Below, in pieces: positions 37,682 through 48,497 of a stretch of DNA of 64,000 nt. Position numbers and translations under genes: made by a program. This DNA is from Pseudomonas sp. SJZ079 (GTDB lineage Bacteria; Pseudomonadota; Gammaproteobacteria; Pseudomonadales; Pseudomonadaceae): positions 25,731-89,730 of the forward strand of contig NZ_VIUH01000021.1 in assembly GCF_007993865.1 (NCBI RefSeq). The letters are read 5' to 3'. The notes beneath the pieces were generated by a model. The model searched no databases. It saw nothing but the letters and a program-made list of their open reading frames with translations, and was not told the DNA's origin. Numbering within the stretch: the first letter of the stretch is position 1; each line of letters opens with the position of its first letter.

Positions 37682-38272
37682 ATGCCCAAGATCGGAATGC
37701 AGCCGATCCGCCGCTCGCAGTTGATCGCGGCCACCCTAGAAGCAGTCGACCAGGTCGGCATGAGCGATGCCAGCATCGCCTACATCGCTCGCCTCGCGGG
37801 GGTTTCCAACGGCATCATCAGTCACTACTTCAAGGACAAGAACGGCCTCCTGGAAGCCACCATGCGCCACCTGATGCAGGCGCTCAACGACTCCATGCGC
37901 AGCCGCCGCGCCATGCAGCCGGACGACAGCCCACGCGCCCACTTGCGCGCGATCGTCGACAGCAACTTCGACGACAGTCAGGTCAACGGCCCGGCGATGA
38001 AAACCTGGCTGGCCTTCTGGGCCTCCAGCATGCACCAACCGTCGCTGAACCGCCTGCAACGGATCAACGATCACCGCCTGTACTCCAACCTCTGCGGTCA
38101 ATTCCGCCGCGCACTGCCGCAAGAGTCCGCACGCGCCGCCGCCCGTGGCCTGGCCGCACTGATCGACGGCCTCTGGTTGCGCGGCGCCCTGTCCGGCGAA
38201 GCCTTCGACGTCCAGCAAGCGGTGCAGATCGCCTATGACTACCTCGACCAGCAGCTGACCAAGGCCGCATAG
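37682..38272 (+). CDS. betI: Transcriptional repressor BetI
   Basis: A TetR-family repressor of choline oxidation that releases DNA when choline binds. 196 residues from MPKIGMQPIRRSQLI. The N-terminal helix-turn-helix is SIAYIARLAGVSNGIISHYF. The ligand domain has WLAFWASSMHQPSLNRLQRIN. The chosen ATG follows GGAGAGACC; a frame from 37670 adds four residues. It leads the betIBA group but an extra operator candidate lies between betI and betB, so betBA may have its own promoter. Confidence 0.96.
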   Translation: MPKIGMQPIRRSQLIAATLEAVDQVGMSDASIAYIARLAGVSNGIISHYFKDKNGLLEATMRHLMQALNDSMRSRRAMQPDDSPRAHLRAIVDSNFDDSQVNGPAMKTWLAFWASSMHQPSLNRLQRINDHRLYSNLCGQFRRALPQESARAAARGLAALIDGLWLRGALSGEAFDVQQAVQIAYDYLDQQLTKAA

Positions 38273-38448
38273 CCGGTTAACCGCAGCACAGGCCACGGCA
38301 AGTGCCGCCCCGGGGACCTGAAGCCAGGCTCCGGCTTGGCGCTGAACCCGCGCATCCCTGCGCCAAGCGCCACAGCATCCATCAGCGCCGATGACGCAGC
38401 CCATAACCCACTCGAAAGCGTCCTCGACTGGCACGATAGCGACAGCCT

Positions 38449-38480
38449 GGTTTTTATTGTTTGAACGTTCAATAAAAACC
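38449..38480. promoter_or_regulatory. BetI operator candidate upstream of betB
   Basis: A near-perfect palindrome: GGTTTTTATTG and CAATAAAAACC are reverse complements separated by 10 bp, with the core TTGAACGTTCAA perfectly symmetrical. It lies 129 bp before the betB start. It is the best of three related sites. Confidence 0.75.
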
Positions 38481-38608
38481 AAGTAGCCTAAAATTCGATC
38501 TATCCTGACCTGGCAGCCACCACCCCACGCAGCCAGCTCATCCGGCCAAGCCGTGCTTTACGCCCAGGCCACCTTGCGCCAACCACACCGACAAGAGAGG
38601 ACTCACCC

Positions 38609-40081
<1,473 letters not shown>

Positions 40082-40105
40082 CCCAGGCTGAACGCTGAAC
40101 GCCCC

Positions 40106-40163
40106 GTAGCCCGGATGCAATCCGGGTTCATCGCGTGATATTCCCGGATTGCATCCGGGCTAC
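40106..40163. repeat. GTAGCCCGGATGCAATCCGGG inverted repeat between betB and betA
   Basis: GTAGCCCGGATGCAATCCGGG and CCCGGATTGCATCCGGGCTAC are inverted around a 16-bp loop. It is the same unit as 19615-19685 and may tune expression of betA relative to betB. Confidence 0.9.
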
Positions 40164-40179
40164 ACAGCAGGAAGATCAT

Positions 40180-41862
40180 ATGACCCAAGAATTCGACTAC
40201 ATCATCATCGGCGCCGGTTCGGCCGGTAACGTCCTGGCCACCCGCCTGACCGAGGACGCCGAGGTCAGCGTGCTGCTGCTGGAAGCCGGCGGCCCGGACT
40301 ACCGCATGGATTTCCGCACCCAGATGCCCGCCGCCCTCGCCTTCCCCCTGCAGGGCCGCCGGTACAACTGGGCCTACGAAACCGATCCAGAACCCTACAT
40401 GAACAACCGCCGCATGGAATGCGGGCGCGGCAAGGGCCTCGGTGGCTCATCCCTGATCAACGGCATGTGCTACATCCGCGGCAACGCCCTGGACTTCGAC
40501 AACTGGGCCAAGGCCCCAGGCCTCGAAGACTGGACCTATCAGGACTGCCTGCCGTATTTCCGCAAGTCGGAAACCCGCGACATCGGCGCCAATGCCTACC
40601 ACGGCGGCGACGGTCCGGTCAGCGTGTGCACGCCCAAGGCCGGCAATAACCCGCTGTTCCACGCCATGGTCGAGGCCGGCGTGCAGGCCGGTTTCCCGCG
40701 CACCGACGACCTCAACGGCTACCAGCAGGAAGGCTTCGGCCCGATGGACCGCTTCGTCACCAAGGAGGGTCGCCGCGCCAGCACCGCCCGCGGCTACCTG
40801 GATCAGGCCAAGGTCCGCTCCAACCTGAGCATCGTCACCCACGCCCTCACCGATCGCATCCTGTTCGAGGGCAAGCGTGCCATCGGCGTCGACTACCTGA
40901 TCGGTGACAGCGACACGCCGGTGCGCGCCAAGGCCCGCCGTGAAGTGCTGCTGAGCAGCGGGGCGATTGCCTCGCCGCAGATCCTCCAGCGCTCCGGCGT
41001 CGGCCCGGCCGCACTGCTGCGCGACCTGGACATCCCGCTGGTGCACGACCTGCCGGGCGTCGGCGCCAACCTGCAGGATCACCTGGAGATGTACCTGCAG
41101 TACGCCTGCAAGCAGCCGGTGTCGCTCTACCCCGCCCTGCAATGGTGGAACCAACCGAAGATCGGTGCCGAGTGGCTGTTCCTCGGCAAGGGAATCGGCG
41201 CCAGTAACCAGTTCGAGGCCGGCGGTTTCATCCGCACCCGCCCCGAGGTCGAGTGGCCGAACATCCAGTACCACTTCCTGCCGGTGGCGATCAATTACAA
41301 CGGCAGCAACGCGGTCAACGAGCACGGCTTCCAAGCCCACGTCGGCTCCATGCGCTCGCCCAGCCGCGGCCGCGTGCAGGCCAAATCCAAGGATCCGCGC
41401 GAGCACCCGAGCATCCTGTTCAACTACATGAGCCATGAGCAGGACTGGCAGGAGTTCCGTGACGGCATCCGCATCACCCGCGAGATCATGGCGCAGTCTG
41501 CGCTCGACCCTTACCGGGGTCGCGAGATCAGCCCGGGCGCCGACCTGCAAAGCGATGCCGAGCTGGACGAATTCGTGCGTCAGCACGCGGAAACCGCCTT
41601 CCATCCGTCCTGCTCCTGCAAGATGGGCGAAGACGACATGGCGGTGGTGGATGGCCAGGGGCGTGTGCATGGCCTGCAAGGCCTGCGGGTGATCGATGCG
41701 TCTATCATGCCGGAGATCATCACCGGCAACCTCAACGCCACCACCATCATGCTCGCCGAGAAAATCGCCGATAAGATCCGTGGCCGCGAGCCATTGCCAC
41801 GCAGCACGGCCCCTTACTACGTGGCCAATGGCGCACCCGCGCGCAAATCGACGCAGCGCTGA
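40180..41862 (+). CDS. betA: Choline dehydrogenase BetA
   Basis: A GMC flavoprotein that oxidises choline to betaine aldehyde at the membrane. 560 residues from MTQEFDYIIIGAGSAGN (FAD dinucleotide motif). GMC signatures include GRGKGLGGSSLINGMCYIRG and SSGAIASPQILQRSG. The active-site His is in AFHPSCSCKMG and the Asn in GNLNATTIM. The ATG at 40180 follows AGGAAG; an in-frame start at 40135 lies in the repeat. It ends the betIBA group. Confidence 0.98.
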   Translation: MTQEFDYIIIGAGSAGNVLATRLTEDAEVSVLLLEAGGPDYRMDFRTQMPAALAFPLQGRRYNWAYETDPEPYMNNRRMECGRGKGLGGSSLINGMCYIRGNALDFDNWAKAPGLEDWTYQDCLPYFRKSETRDIGANAYHGGDGPVSVCTPKAGNNPLFHAMVEAGVQAGFPRTDDLNGYQQEGFGPMDRFVTKEGRRASTARGYLDQAKVRSNLSIVTHALTDRILFEGKRAIGVDYLIGDSDTPVRAKARREVLLSSGAIASPQILQRSGVGPAALLRDLDIPLVHDLPGVGANLQDHLEMYLQYACKQPVSLYPALQWWNQPKIGAEWLFLGKGIGASNQFEAGGFIRTRPEVEWPNIQYHFLPVAINYNGSNAVNEHGFQAHVGSMRSPSRGRVQAKSKDPREHPSILFNYMSHEQDWQEFRDGIRITREIMAQSALDPYRGREISPGADLQSDAELDEFVRQHAETAFHPSCSCKMGEDDMAVVDGQGRVHGLQGLRVIDASIMPEIITGNLNATTIMLAEKIADKIRGREPLPRSTAPYYVANGAPARKSTQR

Positions 41863-42011
41863 ACCCGCCATAGCGCACTGAGACAGCAGACACCGGGCCG
41901 GGCAACCCGCCCGGTGCTTGTCGCGCTCTGCCCCTTCGGCAATCATGCAACCTTATAGCGGACGGCTGCGGCCACCCGCTTGCCTGCCTATTACCGGTAA
42001 GGAGCCAACGC

Positions 42012-43454
42012 ATGGTCGAGGCCTTCAGTACGCTCAAGCGCGACTTTGCCGCCCTGCACTGCGCTGCCGAGCACTGGTCGCTGCGCTACGTGTGCCAGGA
42101 CGGCCAGCAGCTGGCGGTGCGCAAGCAGGTCGCCGAGCCGCCGCGCTTCAGCCGCGACCAGGGCGCGATGCTCAGCGTGCGGGTCGCAGGGGTCGAAGCC
42201 TATGCGGCGACCAGCGACCTGTCGCGCCAGGGCCTGCAAAGCGCCCTGCAGCGGGCCGAAGCCCTGGCTCGGCGCATCGCGCCGCTGGCCTTGCTCGACC
42301 AGCGCGCACTGGCGCCCTCCAGCGCGCGCGGCGACTACCGCTCGCCCGGCTTCGACCAGCCCTTTCCCTCGCTCGCCGAATGCTATGAGTTGCTAGCCGC
42401 CGAGTCGGCCGCAGTGCCCACCGATCCACGCCTGGTGACCTGGCGCGTCGGCCTCGACGTCAGCCGCGTCGAGCAGCTGTACCTGAACAACAGCGGCGCC
42501 GAGCTGACCTCGAGTCAGCGCTTCGTCTACCCACACCTCAGCGTCACCGCCTACGACGGCCAGGACAGCCAGACCCGCAACCTCGGCGGCGCCCACCTCG
42601 GCCAGCAGGGCGGCGCCGAGGTGATCCAGCGCCTGGGCCTGATCGGCGCCGCAGCGCAGGTCGCCGACCAGGCCCTGCAACTGCTGCTGGCGCCCAATAC
42701 GCCGACGGACACACGCGACCTGCTGCTGATGCCGGACCAGATGATCCTCCAGCTGCACGAATCCATCGGCCACCCGCTGGAGCTGGACCGCATCCTCGGT
42801 GACGAGCGCAACTTCGCCGGCACCAGCTTCGTCAAAACCGGCGACTTCGGCCAGCTGCAATACGGCTCGCCGCTACTCAACGTGACCTTCGACCCCGAAG
42901 TGCCGGAGGAGCTGGCCAGTTACGCCCATGACGACGACGGCAGCCCGGCGCAACGGCAGCACCTGATCCGCGACGGCCTGCTGCTGCGGCCCCTCGGCGG
43001 CGCGCTGTCGCAACTGCGCAGCGGCCTGCCGGGCGTCGCCAACAGCCGCGCCTGCAACTGGAACCGCGCACCGATCGACCGCATGGCCAACCTCAATATC
43101 GAGCCGGGCCAGCACAGCCTGGAGCAGCTGATAGGCGGCATCGAGCACGGCATCCTGATGGCCAGCAACCGTTCCTGGTCGATCGACGACGCGCGCAACA
43201 AGTTTCAGTTCGGCTGCGAATGGGGCCAACTGATCGAGAATGGCGAGCTGCGCGGCGTGGTCAAGAACCCCAACTACCGTGGCATCTCCAGCCAGTTCTG
43301 GCGCGCCCTCAAGGCCGTCGGCGACGCCAGCACCCGCCAGGTGCTGGGCACCCCGCAGTGCGGCAAGGGCGAGCCGAATCAGGTGATCCGCGTGGGTCAT
43401 GCCACGCCGGCCTGCGTGTTCGCCGCGATCGACGTGTTCGGAGGGGCCGCCTGA
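42012..43454 (+). CDS. TldD-like metallopeptidase subunit
   Basis: 480 residues of the TldD/PmbA family. The zinc motif HESIGH (HExxxH, near residue 250) marks it as the catalytic subunit, followed by PLELDRI. The N-terminal half has SVRVAGVEAYAATSDL. Its TGA overlaps the ATG of the next gene, a TldE/PmbA-like partner, so the two form a heterodimer pair. Such proteases degrade unfolded peptides or process RiPPs such as microcin B17. No RiPP precursor or modification gene is nearby, so the client is unknown. It may be a second paralogue next to a housekeeping pair. Confidence 0.9.
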   Translation: MVEAFSTLKRDFAALHCAAEHWSLRYVCQDGQQLAVRKQVAEPPRFSRDQGAMLSVRVAGVEAYAATSDLSRQGLQSALQRAEALARRIAPLALLDQRALAPSSARGDYRSPGFDQPFPSLAECYELLAAESAAVPTDPRLVTWRVGLDVSRVEQLYLNNSGAELTSSQRFVYPHLSVTAYDGQDSQTRNLGGAHLGQQGGAEVIQRLGLIGAAAQVADQALQLLLAPNTPTDTRDLLLMPDQMILQLHESIGHPLELDRILGDERNFAGTSFVKTGDFGQLQYGSPLLNVTFDPEVPEELASYAHDDDGSPAQRQHLIRDGLLLRPLGGALSQLRSGLPGVANSRACNWNRAPIDRMANLNIEPGQHSLEQLIGGIEHGILMASNRSWSIDDARNKFQFGCEWGQLIENGELRGVVKNPNYRGISSQFWRALKAVGDASTRQVLGTPQCGKGEPNQVIRVGHATPACVFAAIDVFGGAA

Positions 43455-44797
43455 TGCAGCGTTCCCAGCAGCCCAGCGCACTGGCCCAGTTCGAAACCCT
43501 CAGCCAATGGCTGCGCGACGCGCTGACCGAAGGCGAAGACTTCTGCCTCGGCTACAGCGGCGAAGCCTCGGAGTTCGTCCGCTTCAACCAGGCCCAGGTG
43601 CGCCAGGCCGGTCATGTGCAGCAGGCCAGCCTGGACCTGCAGCTGATCCGCGACGGCCGCCATGCCGAGCTGCACCTGACCCTCAGCGGCGTGCCGCAAC
43701 TCGACCGCCAGCGCCTGGGCAGCGCACTCGAACAACTGCGCCAGACTCTTCCGCTGCTGCAGCCCGACCCTTACCTGCAGCTCAACTGCGACGCCTGGCA
43801 CAGCCACAGCGTACAGCTGCAGCCGCTGCCAGACTGCGCGGCGGTGCTGGAGCAGATCGCCCGCGCCGCGCAGGGCCTCGACCTGGTCGGCTTCTATGCC
43901 AGCGGGCCGATCAGCCGCGGCTTCGCCAGTTCCGCGGGGGCCTTCGGCTGGCACCAGGCGAGCAGCTTCAACTTCGACTGGAGCCTGTTCCACGCCAACG
44001 GCCAGGCGGTCAAAGCCCAGTACGCCGGGCAACAGTGGCACGCCGAGGAGTTCGCCCTGCGCATGCTGCAGGCGCGCGCACAACTCGAGTTCCTGGGCCT
44101 ACCGCCACGCACCCTGGCGCCCGGCGGCTACCGCGCCTACCTGGCCCCGGCCGCGCTGCAGGAGATTGTCGAACTGCTCGGCTGGGGCGGTTTCTCCGCC
44201 CAGGCCCTGGCCGAGAAAGACAGCCCGCTGCAACGCCTGCACGCCGGCACCGCCCGGCTCAGCCCACGGCTGCACCTGCAGGAGCAGGTCAGCGACTCGC
44301 TGACCCCGGGGTTCTCCAGTGAAGGCTATCCGCGCCGCGACCTGCAGCTGATCAACGCCGGCCAACCCCAGGAGCAACTGGTCAGCTCGCGCAGCGCCGC
44401 CGAGTACGGCCTGCCGGCTAACGGCGCCAGCCCCTGGGAATCGCCGGCCTCGCTGGCCATGGCCGGCGGCGAGCTGGAACAGGCAGAGCTGCTCGCACGC
44501 CTCGGCAGCGGTCTGTATATTGGCAACCTCTGGTACCTCAACTATTCCGACCGGCCGGCCGCGCGCATCACCGGGATGACCCGCTTCGCCAGCTTCTGGG
44601 TCGAGGACGGACAGATCCAGGCACCGCTGGCCAGCATGCGCTTCGACGACAGCCTGTATGACCTGCTCGGCAGCCAGCTCGAAGGCCTGACCCGCGAACG
44701 CGAGCTGAGCCTGTCCACCAGCACCTACCAGCAGCGCCACAACGGCTCGACCCTGCTGCCCGGCGCCCTGCTCAGCCGCCTGACCCTGACCCTGTAA
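43454..44797 (+). CDS. TldE/PmbA-like subunit (non-catalytic partner)
   Basis: 447 residues from MQRSQQPSALAQFETL, the ATG overlapping the TldD-like stop. It belongs to the same fold (FCLGYSGEASEFVRFNQAQVRQ near the start; GLYIGNLWYLNYSDRPAARITGMTRFASFWVEDG near the end) but lacks HExxxH, as expected for TldE. In the known heterodimer this subunit shapes the substrate tunnel. A frame open upstream to 43220 overlaps the tldD-like gene and is rejected as start. The operon is two genes long. Confidence 0.9.
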   Translation: MQRSQQPSALAQFETLSQWLRDALTEGEDFCLGYSGEASEFVRFNQAQVRQAGHVQQASLDLQLIRDGRHAELHLTLSGVPQLDRQRLGSALEQLRQTLPLLQPDPYLQLNCDAWHSHSVQLQPLPDCAAVLEQIARAAQGLDLVGFYASGPISRGFASSAGAFGWHQASSFNFDWSLFHANGQAVKAQYAGQQWHAEEFALRMLQARAQLEFLGLPPRTLAPGGYRAYLAPAALQEIVELLGWGGFSAQALAEKDSPLQRLHAGTARLSPRLHLQEQVSDSLTPGFSSEGYPRRDLQLINAGQPQEQLVSSRSAAEYGLPANGASPWESPASLAMAGGELEQAELLARLGSGLYIGNLWYLNYSDRPAARITGMTRFASFWVEDGQIQAPLASMRFDDSLYDLLGSQLEGLTRERELSLSTSTYQQRHNGSTLLPGALLSRLTLTL

Positions 44798-44946
44798 GGC
44801 GCCTGGCTCAAGCGCAAGAGCGTGCGCCAGTGCCCGGCAGTCCCATCGAGCGCGTGCCGGAGGCGGCGATGAACGCTAGGATTGCCAGCTTTTGAACCGT
44901 ATTCATCCAAGTGGATGCTTGGACCGACCAGCAGAAGGACGTGCAC

Positions 44947-45693
44947 GTGCAGTGCCCAAAATGTCACCAGCCGAGACAGGCGCAGCGTCCTGACTGCCCG
45001 CACTGCGGCATCTACTTCAGTAAATATGCGCAATTCCTCGAACGCCAGGCGGCCACCGCCCAGGCCGTGATAGACGGCACGGCGGACCGCGAGTCGAGCG
45101 CCAGCAGGCTGTGGCGCTACCTGCTGACCCCACCCGATGCGGGCAGCGGGTTCTGGTATGGCCGTGCGGTGCTCTGGGTACTCTTCGTGCTCTGGGGTGG
45201 GCTTTTTATCCTGCAGGACATCGCCAGCCTGGCCGCCGCCCCCAGCTTCCTGCACAACGTCGACCTGGTATTCCACGAGGCCGGGCATGTGCTGTTCGGC
45301 GTGTTCGGCTCCTTTATCGGCTCGCTCGGCGGCAGCCTCGGCCAGTTGCTGATGCCGCTGATCTGCGCACTGGCCCTGCTGCGTCAGCGCGACACCTTCG
45401 GCGCCAGCCTGTGCCTGTGGTGGATCGGTCAGAACTGCCTGGATATCGCGCCCTATATGGCCGATGCCCGTGCCGGGCAGCTACCGCTGCTGGGCGGCAA
45501 CTTCGGCCACTCCGCGCCCTACGGCTTCCATGACTGGGAATACCTGCTGAGTGAAACCGGGCTACTGGCGCATGACCAGGGTCTGGCGCTGCTCTGCCTG
45601 AACCTCGGTCGCCTGCTTATGCTGCTGGGCCTGACCTGGGCCGGCTACCTGCTGTGGCGCAGCCGAGCGCAGCGTCGCCACGCCACGGACTAA
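44947..45693 (+). CDS. Zinc-ribbon membrane metalloprotease-like protein
   Basis: 248 residues from the GTG at 44947 (MQCPKCHQPR); AGAAGGA lies 8 nt upstream. A start at 44911 would add 12 residues. The N-terminus is a four-Cys zinc ribbon (CPKC...CPHC). Then come several membrane segments, with HEAGHVLFGVFGSF (HExxH) at the second one, as in site-2-protease-like families; GGNFGHSAPYGFHDWEYLL may hold another ligand. It is likely an inner-membrane protease or metal-binding protein. No partner or substrate is known. It lies alone between the TldE-like gene and dbpA. Confidence 0.7.
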   Translation: MQCPKCHQPRQAQRPDCPHCGIYFSKYAQFLERQAATAQAVIDGTADRESSASRLWRYLLTPPDAGSGFWYGRAVLWVLFVLWGGLFILQDIASLAAAPSFLHNVDLVFHEAGHVLFGVFGSFIGSLGGSLGQLLMPLICALALLRQRDTFGASLCLWWIGQNCLDIAPYMADARAGQLPLLGGNFGHSAPYGFHDWEYLLSETGLLAHDQGLALLCLNLGRLLMLLGLTWAGYLLWRSRAQRRHATD

Positions 45694-45826
45694 GCCAGCC
45701 GGCGCTCGCCAGGGGTCGACGGGCGCCTGAACGGTTGGTGCAGCAGGCGCGCCCGTCAGCCCGCCACTGCGTGAAGCCTCGCGCCTGTTACACTGCGCGC
45801 CATTTCGTTTTTGCAGGCCAGCCCTC

Positions 45827-47206
45827 GTGACCAACACCGCTTTCTCCAGCCTTGCGCTGTCCGCCCCCATGCTGGCCAACATCGAGTCCCTCGGCTACAC
45901 GCAGATGACCCCGATTCAGGCACAGAGCCTGCCGGTGATGCTCAAGGGCATGGACCTCATCGCGCAAGCGAAAACCGGCAGCGGCAAGACCGCCGCCTTT
46001 GGTATCGGCCTGCTCAACCCGCTGAATCCGCGCTTCTTCGGCTGCCAGGCCCTGGTGCTCTGCCCGACCCGTGAACTGGCCGACCAGGTCGCCAAGGAAA
46101 TCCGCCGCCTGGCCCGTGGCGCCGACAACATCAAGGTGCTGACCCTGTGCGGCGGCGTACCCTTCGGCCCACAGATCGGCTCGCTGGAACACGGCGCGCA
46201 GATCATCGTCGGCACCCCCGGACGAATTCAGCAGCACCTGAGCAAGGGCACGCTGAAGCTCGACGGCCTCAACACCCTGGTGCTCGACGAAGCCGACCGC
46301 ATGCTCGACATGGGTTTCTACGACAGCATCGCCGAGATCATCGGCCAGACCCCGAGCCGCCGTCAGACCCTGCTGTTTTCCGCCACCTATCCGGCCGGCA
46401 TCAAGCAGCTCGCCGCAGCCTTTATGCGTGACCCGCAGCAGGTCAGGGCCGAGTCGACCCACGACAACACGCAGATCGAGCAGCGTTTCTACGAAATCTC
46501 CCCGGAAGAGCGGATGGACGCGGTGGTCAAGCTGCTCGCCAGCTTCCGTCCGCAGTCCAGCGTGGCCTTCTGCTTCACCAAGCAGCAGTGCCAGGAGGTG
46601 GTCGACCACCTCAGCGCCAACGGTATTTCCGCCGCGGCCTTGCACGGCGACCTGGAGCAGCGCGACCGCGACCAGGTGCTGGCGATGTTCGCCAACCGCA
46701 GCCTGTCGGTGCTGGTGGCCACCGACGTGGCCGCGCGCGGCCTGGATATCGATGCCCTGGACATGGTGATCAACGTCGAACTGGCGCGCGATTCGGAAAT
46801 CCATATCCACCGGGTCGGGCGTACCGGCCGCGCCGGTGAGAAGGGCATGGCCATGAGCCTGGTCGCGCCGCCTGAAGCGCATCGCGCCCAGGCCATCGAG
46901 ACCCTGCAGAAGGCCCCGTTGAACTGGCACCCGCTGAACGGCCTCAAGGCGCAAGCCGGCGAACCGTTGCAGCCGTCGATGATCACCCTGTGCATTGGTG
47001 CCGGGCGCAAGGACAAACTGCGCCCCGGCGACATCCTCGGCGCCCTCACCGGCGAGGCAGGCATTCCGGGCACCCAGGTCGGCAAGATCGCCATCTTCGA
47101 TTTCCAGGCCTATGTCGCGGTCGAGCGCAGCATCGCCAAACAGGCGCTCAAGCGCCTCAGCGATGGCAAGATCAAGGGTCGCTCGCTGCGGGTACGCACG
47201 CTGTAG
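45827..47206 (+). CDS. dbpA: ATP-dependent RNA helicase DbpA
   Basis: A DEAD-box helicase active in 50S ribosome assembly, stimulated by 23S rRNA hairpin 92. 459 residues from a GTG start. Q-motif region GYTQMTPIQAQ; Walker A AKTGSGKT; LVLDEADRML (DEAD); SATYP (SAT); ATDVAARGLDI and HRVGRTGRAG in the second RecA domain. The C-terminal ~75 residues (GRKDKLRPGDILGALTGE) form the RNA-recognition domain specific to DbpA. It is monocistronic or shares a transcript with the gene 53 bp downstream. Confidence 0.96.
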   Translation: MTNTAFSSLALSAPMLANIESLGYTQMTPIQAQSLPVMLKGMDLIAQAKTGSGKTAAFGIGLLNPLNPRFFGCQALVLCPTRELADQVAKEIRRLARGADNIKVLTLCGGVPFGPQIGSLEHGAQIIVGTPGRIQQHLSKGTLKLDGLNTLVLDEADRMLDMGFYDSIAEIIGQTPSRRQTLLFSATYPAGIKQLAAAFMRDPQQVRAESTHDNTQIEQRFYEISPEERMDAVVKLLASFRPQSSVAFCFTKQQCQEVVDHLSANGISAAALHGDLEQRDRDQVLAMFANRSLSVLVATDVAARGLDIDALDMVINVELARDSEIHIHRVGRTGRAGEKGMAMSLVAPPEAHRAQAIETLQKAPLNWHPLNGLKAQAGEPLQPSMITLCIGAGRKDKLRPGDILGALTGEAGIPGTQVGKIAIFDFQAYVAVERSIAKQALKRLSDGKIKGRSLRVRTL

Positions 47207-47259
47207 TTGCAACCGAGAGGCCCAGTGCAAGCGCTGGGCCGAGAAACAGGAGCCCCCTC

Positions 47260-48495
47260 GTGCGCAATATTCTGGTGATCGAAGACAGCCCCCTGGTGCT
47301 GAAGATCCTCGAGCACCTGTTCCGTCAGGAAAGTCGGCTGCAGCCGATCTTCTGCGCCTCGCTGGCCGAGGCTCAGGTGATGCTGGAAACCTCCGCCGAG
47401 CTGTTCTTCGCCGCCATCGTCGACCTCAACCTGCCGGATGCGCCCAACGGCGAGAGCGTCGACCTGGTGATGCACTACCAGCTGCCGTGCATCGTCCTCA
47501 GCGGCTCCTATAACGAGCAGCGCCGCGACGAGCTGCTGCTCAAGGGTGTGGTCGACTATGTGCTGAAGGAGAGCCAGCACTCCTACGAGTATGCTTTCCG
47601 CCTGCTACACCGCCTGGAAAGCAACCGCCAGGTGAAAATCCTCGTCGCCGACGACTCGGCAGCCACCCGCCAGTTCATCCGCCATGTATTGACCCCGCAC
47701 CGTTACCAGATCATCGACGCCTGCGATGGCGACGAGACCCTGCGCCTCCTCGAAGAACAAACCGATATCGACCTGCTGATAGTCGACCACAGCATGCCCG
47801 GACTCAGCGGGTTCGAACTGGTCAAAGTGCTGCGGCAGAAAATGAAACGCAACGAGCTGATCATTCTCGGCCTGTCCGCCGACGCCAAAGGCTCGCTCAG
47901 CGCCAAGTTCATCAAGCACGGCGCCGACGACTTCCTGCGCAAACCCTTCTGCACCGAAGAGCTCAACTGCCGGGTGATGTCCAGCCTGGAGCGCCGCGAC
48001 ATGCTCCGCGCGCTGAAACAAGCCGCGCAGTTCGATGCCCTGACCAACCTGTACAACCGCCGGGCCTTCTCGGAAAAAGGCCAGCAGCAGTTCCGTCAGG
48101 CGCAACGCGCCAAGCGCCACCTCAGCGTGGCGATGATCGATCTGGATTTTTTCAAACGGATCAACGACGAACACGGCCACGCCAGCGGCGATGCGGCGTT
48201 GATCGCCTTCGCCCGCGCCTTGCGCAGTCATTTCCCCGATGCCCTGATCGGCCGCCTGGGCGGCGAAGAGTTTGCCTTGGTCAGCCTGCAGGATGGCGCC
48301 ATCCTGGCCCAGGCCCTCGACCAGCTGCGCGAGCACTGCGCCAGTCTGAAGTACGCCATCGGCGCACCGCCGCTGTCGTTCAGCGCCGGCATCCACCATG
48401 ACGCCCCGGACGAGCTGGAGAACTTCCTGCACCAGGCCGATGTACGCCTGTACCAGGCCAAGCACCAAGGGCGCGGCCGCAGCCACTGGCAATAA
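47260..48495 (+). CDS. Dual-receiver diguanylate cyclase
   Basis: 411 residues from a GTG (MRNILVIEDSPLVL). Two receiver domains: the first ~125 residues has Asp in AAIVDLNLPDA, the second (starting KILVADDSAATRQFI) has Asp in LIVDHSMPG and Lys in LRKPF. A GGDEF domain follows (LTNLYNRRAF, DLDFFKRIND, then GGEEF for c-di-GMP synthesis). No I-site RxxD was placed before GGEEF with confidence. It would answer a sensor kinase that is not in this window. It lies just after dbpA and convergent with the SBP gene; the ends are 2 bp apart. Confidence 0.93.
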   Translation: MRNILVIEDSPLVLKILEHLFRQESRLQPIFCASLAEAQVMLETSAELFFAAIVDLNLPDAPNGESVDLVMHYQLPCIVLSGSYNEQRRDELLLKGVVDYVLKESQHSYEYAFRLLHRLESNRQVKILVADDSAATRQFIRHVLTPHRYQIIDACDGDETLRLLEEQTDIDLLIVDHSMPGLSGFELVKVLRQKMKRNELIILGLSADAKGSLSAKFIKHGADDFLRKPFCTEELNCRVMSSLERRDMLRALKQAAQFDALTNLYNRRAFSEKGQQQFRQAQRAKRHLSVAMIDLDFFKRINDEHGHASGDAALIAFARALRSHFPDALIGRLGGEEFALVSLQDGAILAQALDQLREHCASLKYAIGAPPLSFSAGIHHDAPDELENFLHQADVRLYQAKHQGRGRSHWQ

Positions 48496-48497
48496 CG

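Noticed and set aside
40447..41946. 499-codon minus-strand frame opposite betA
   Set aside because: Antisense shadow of betA.
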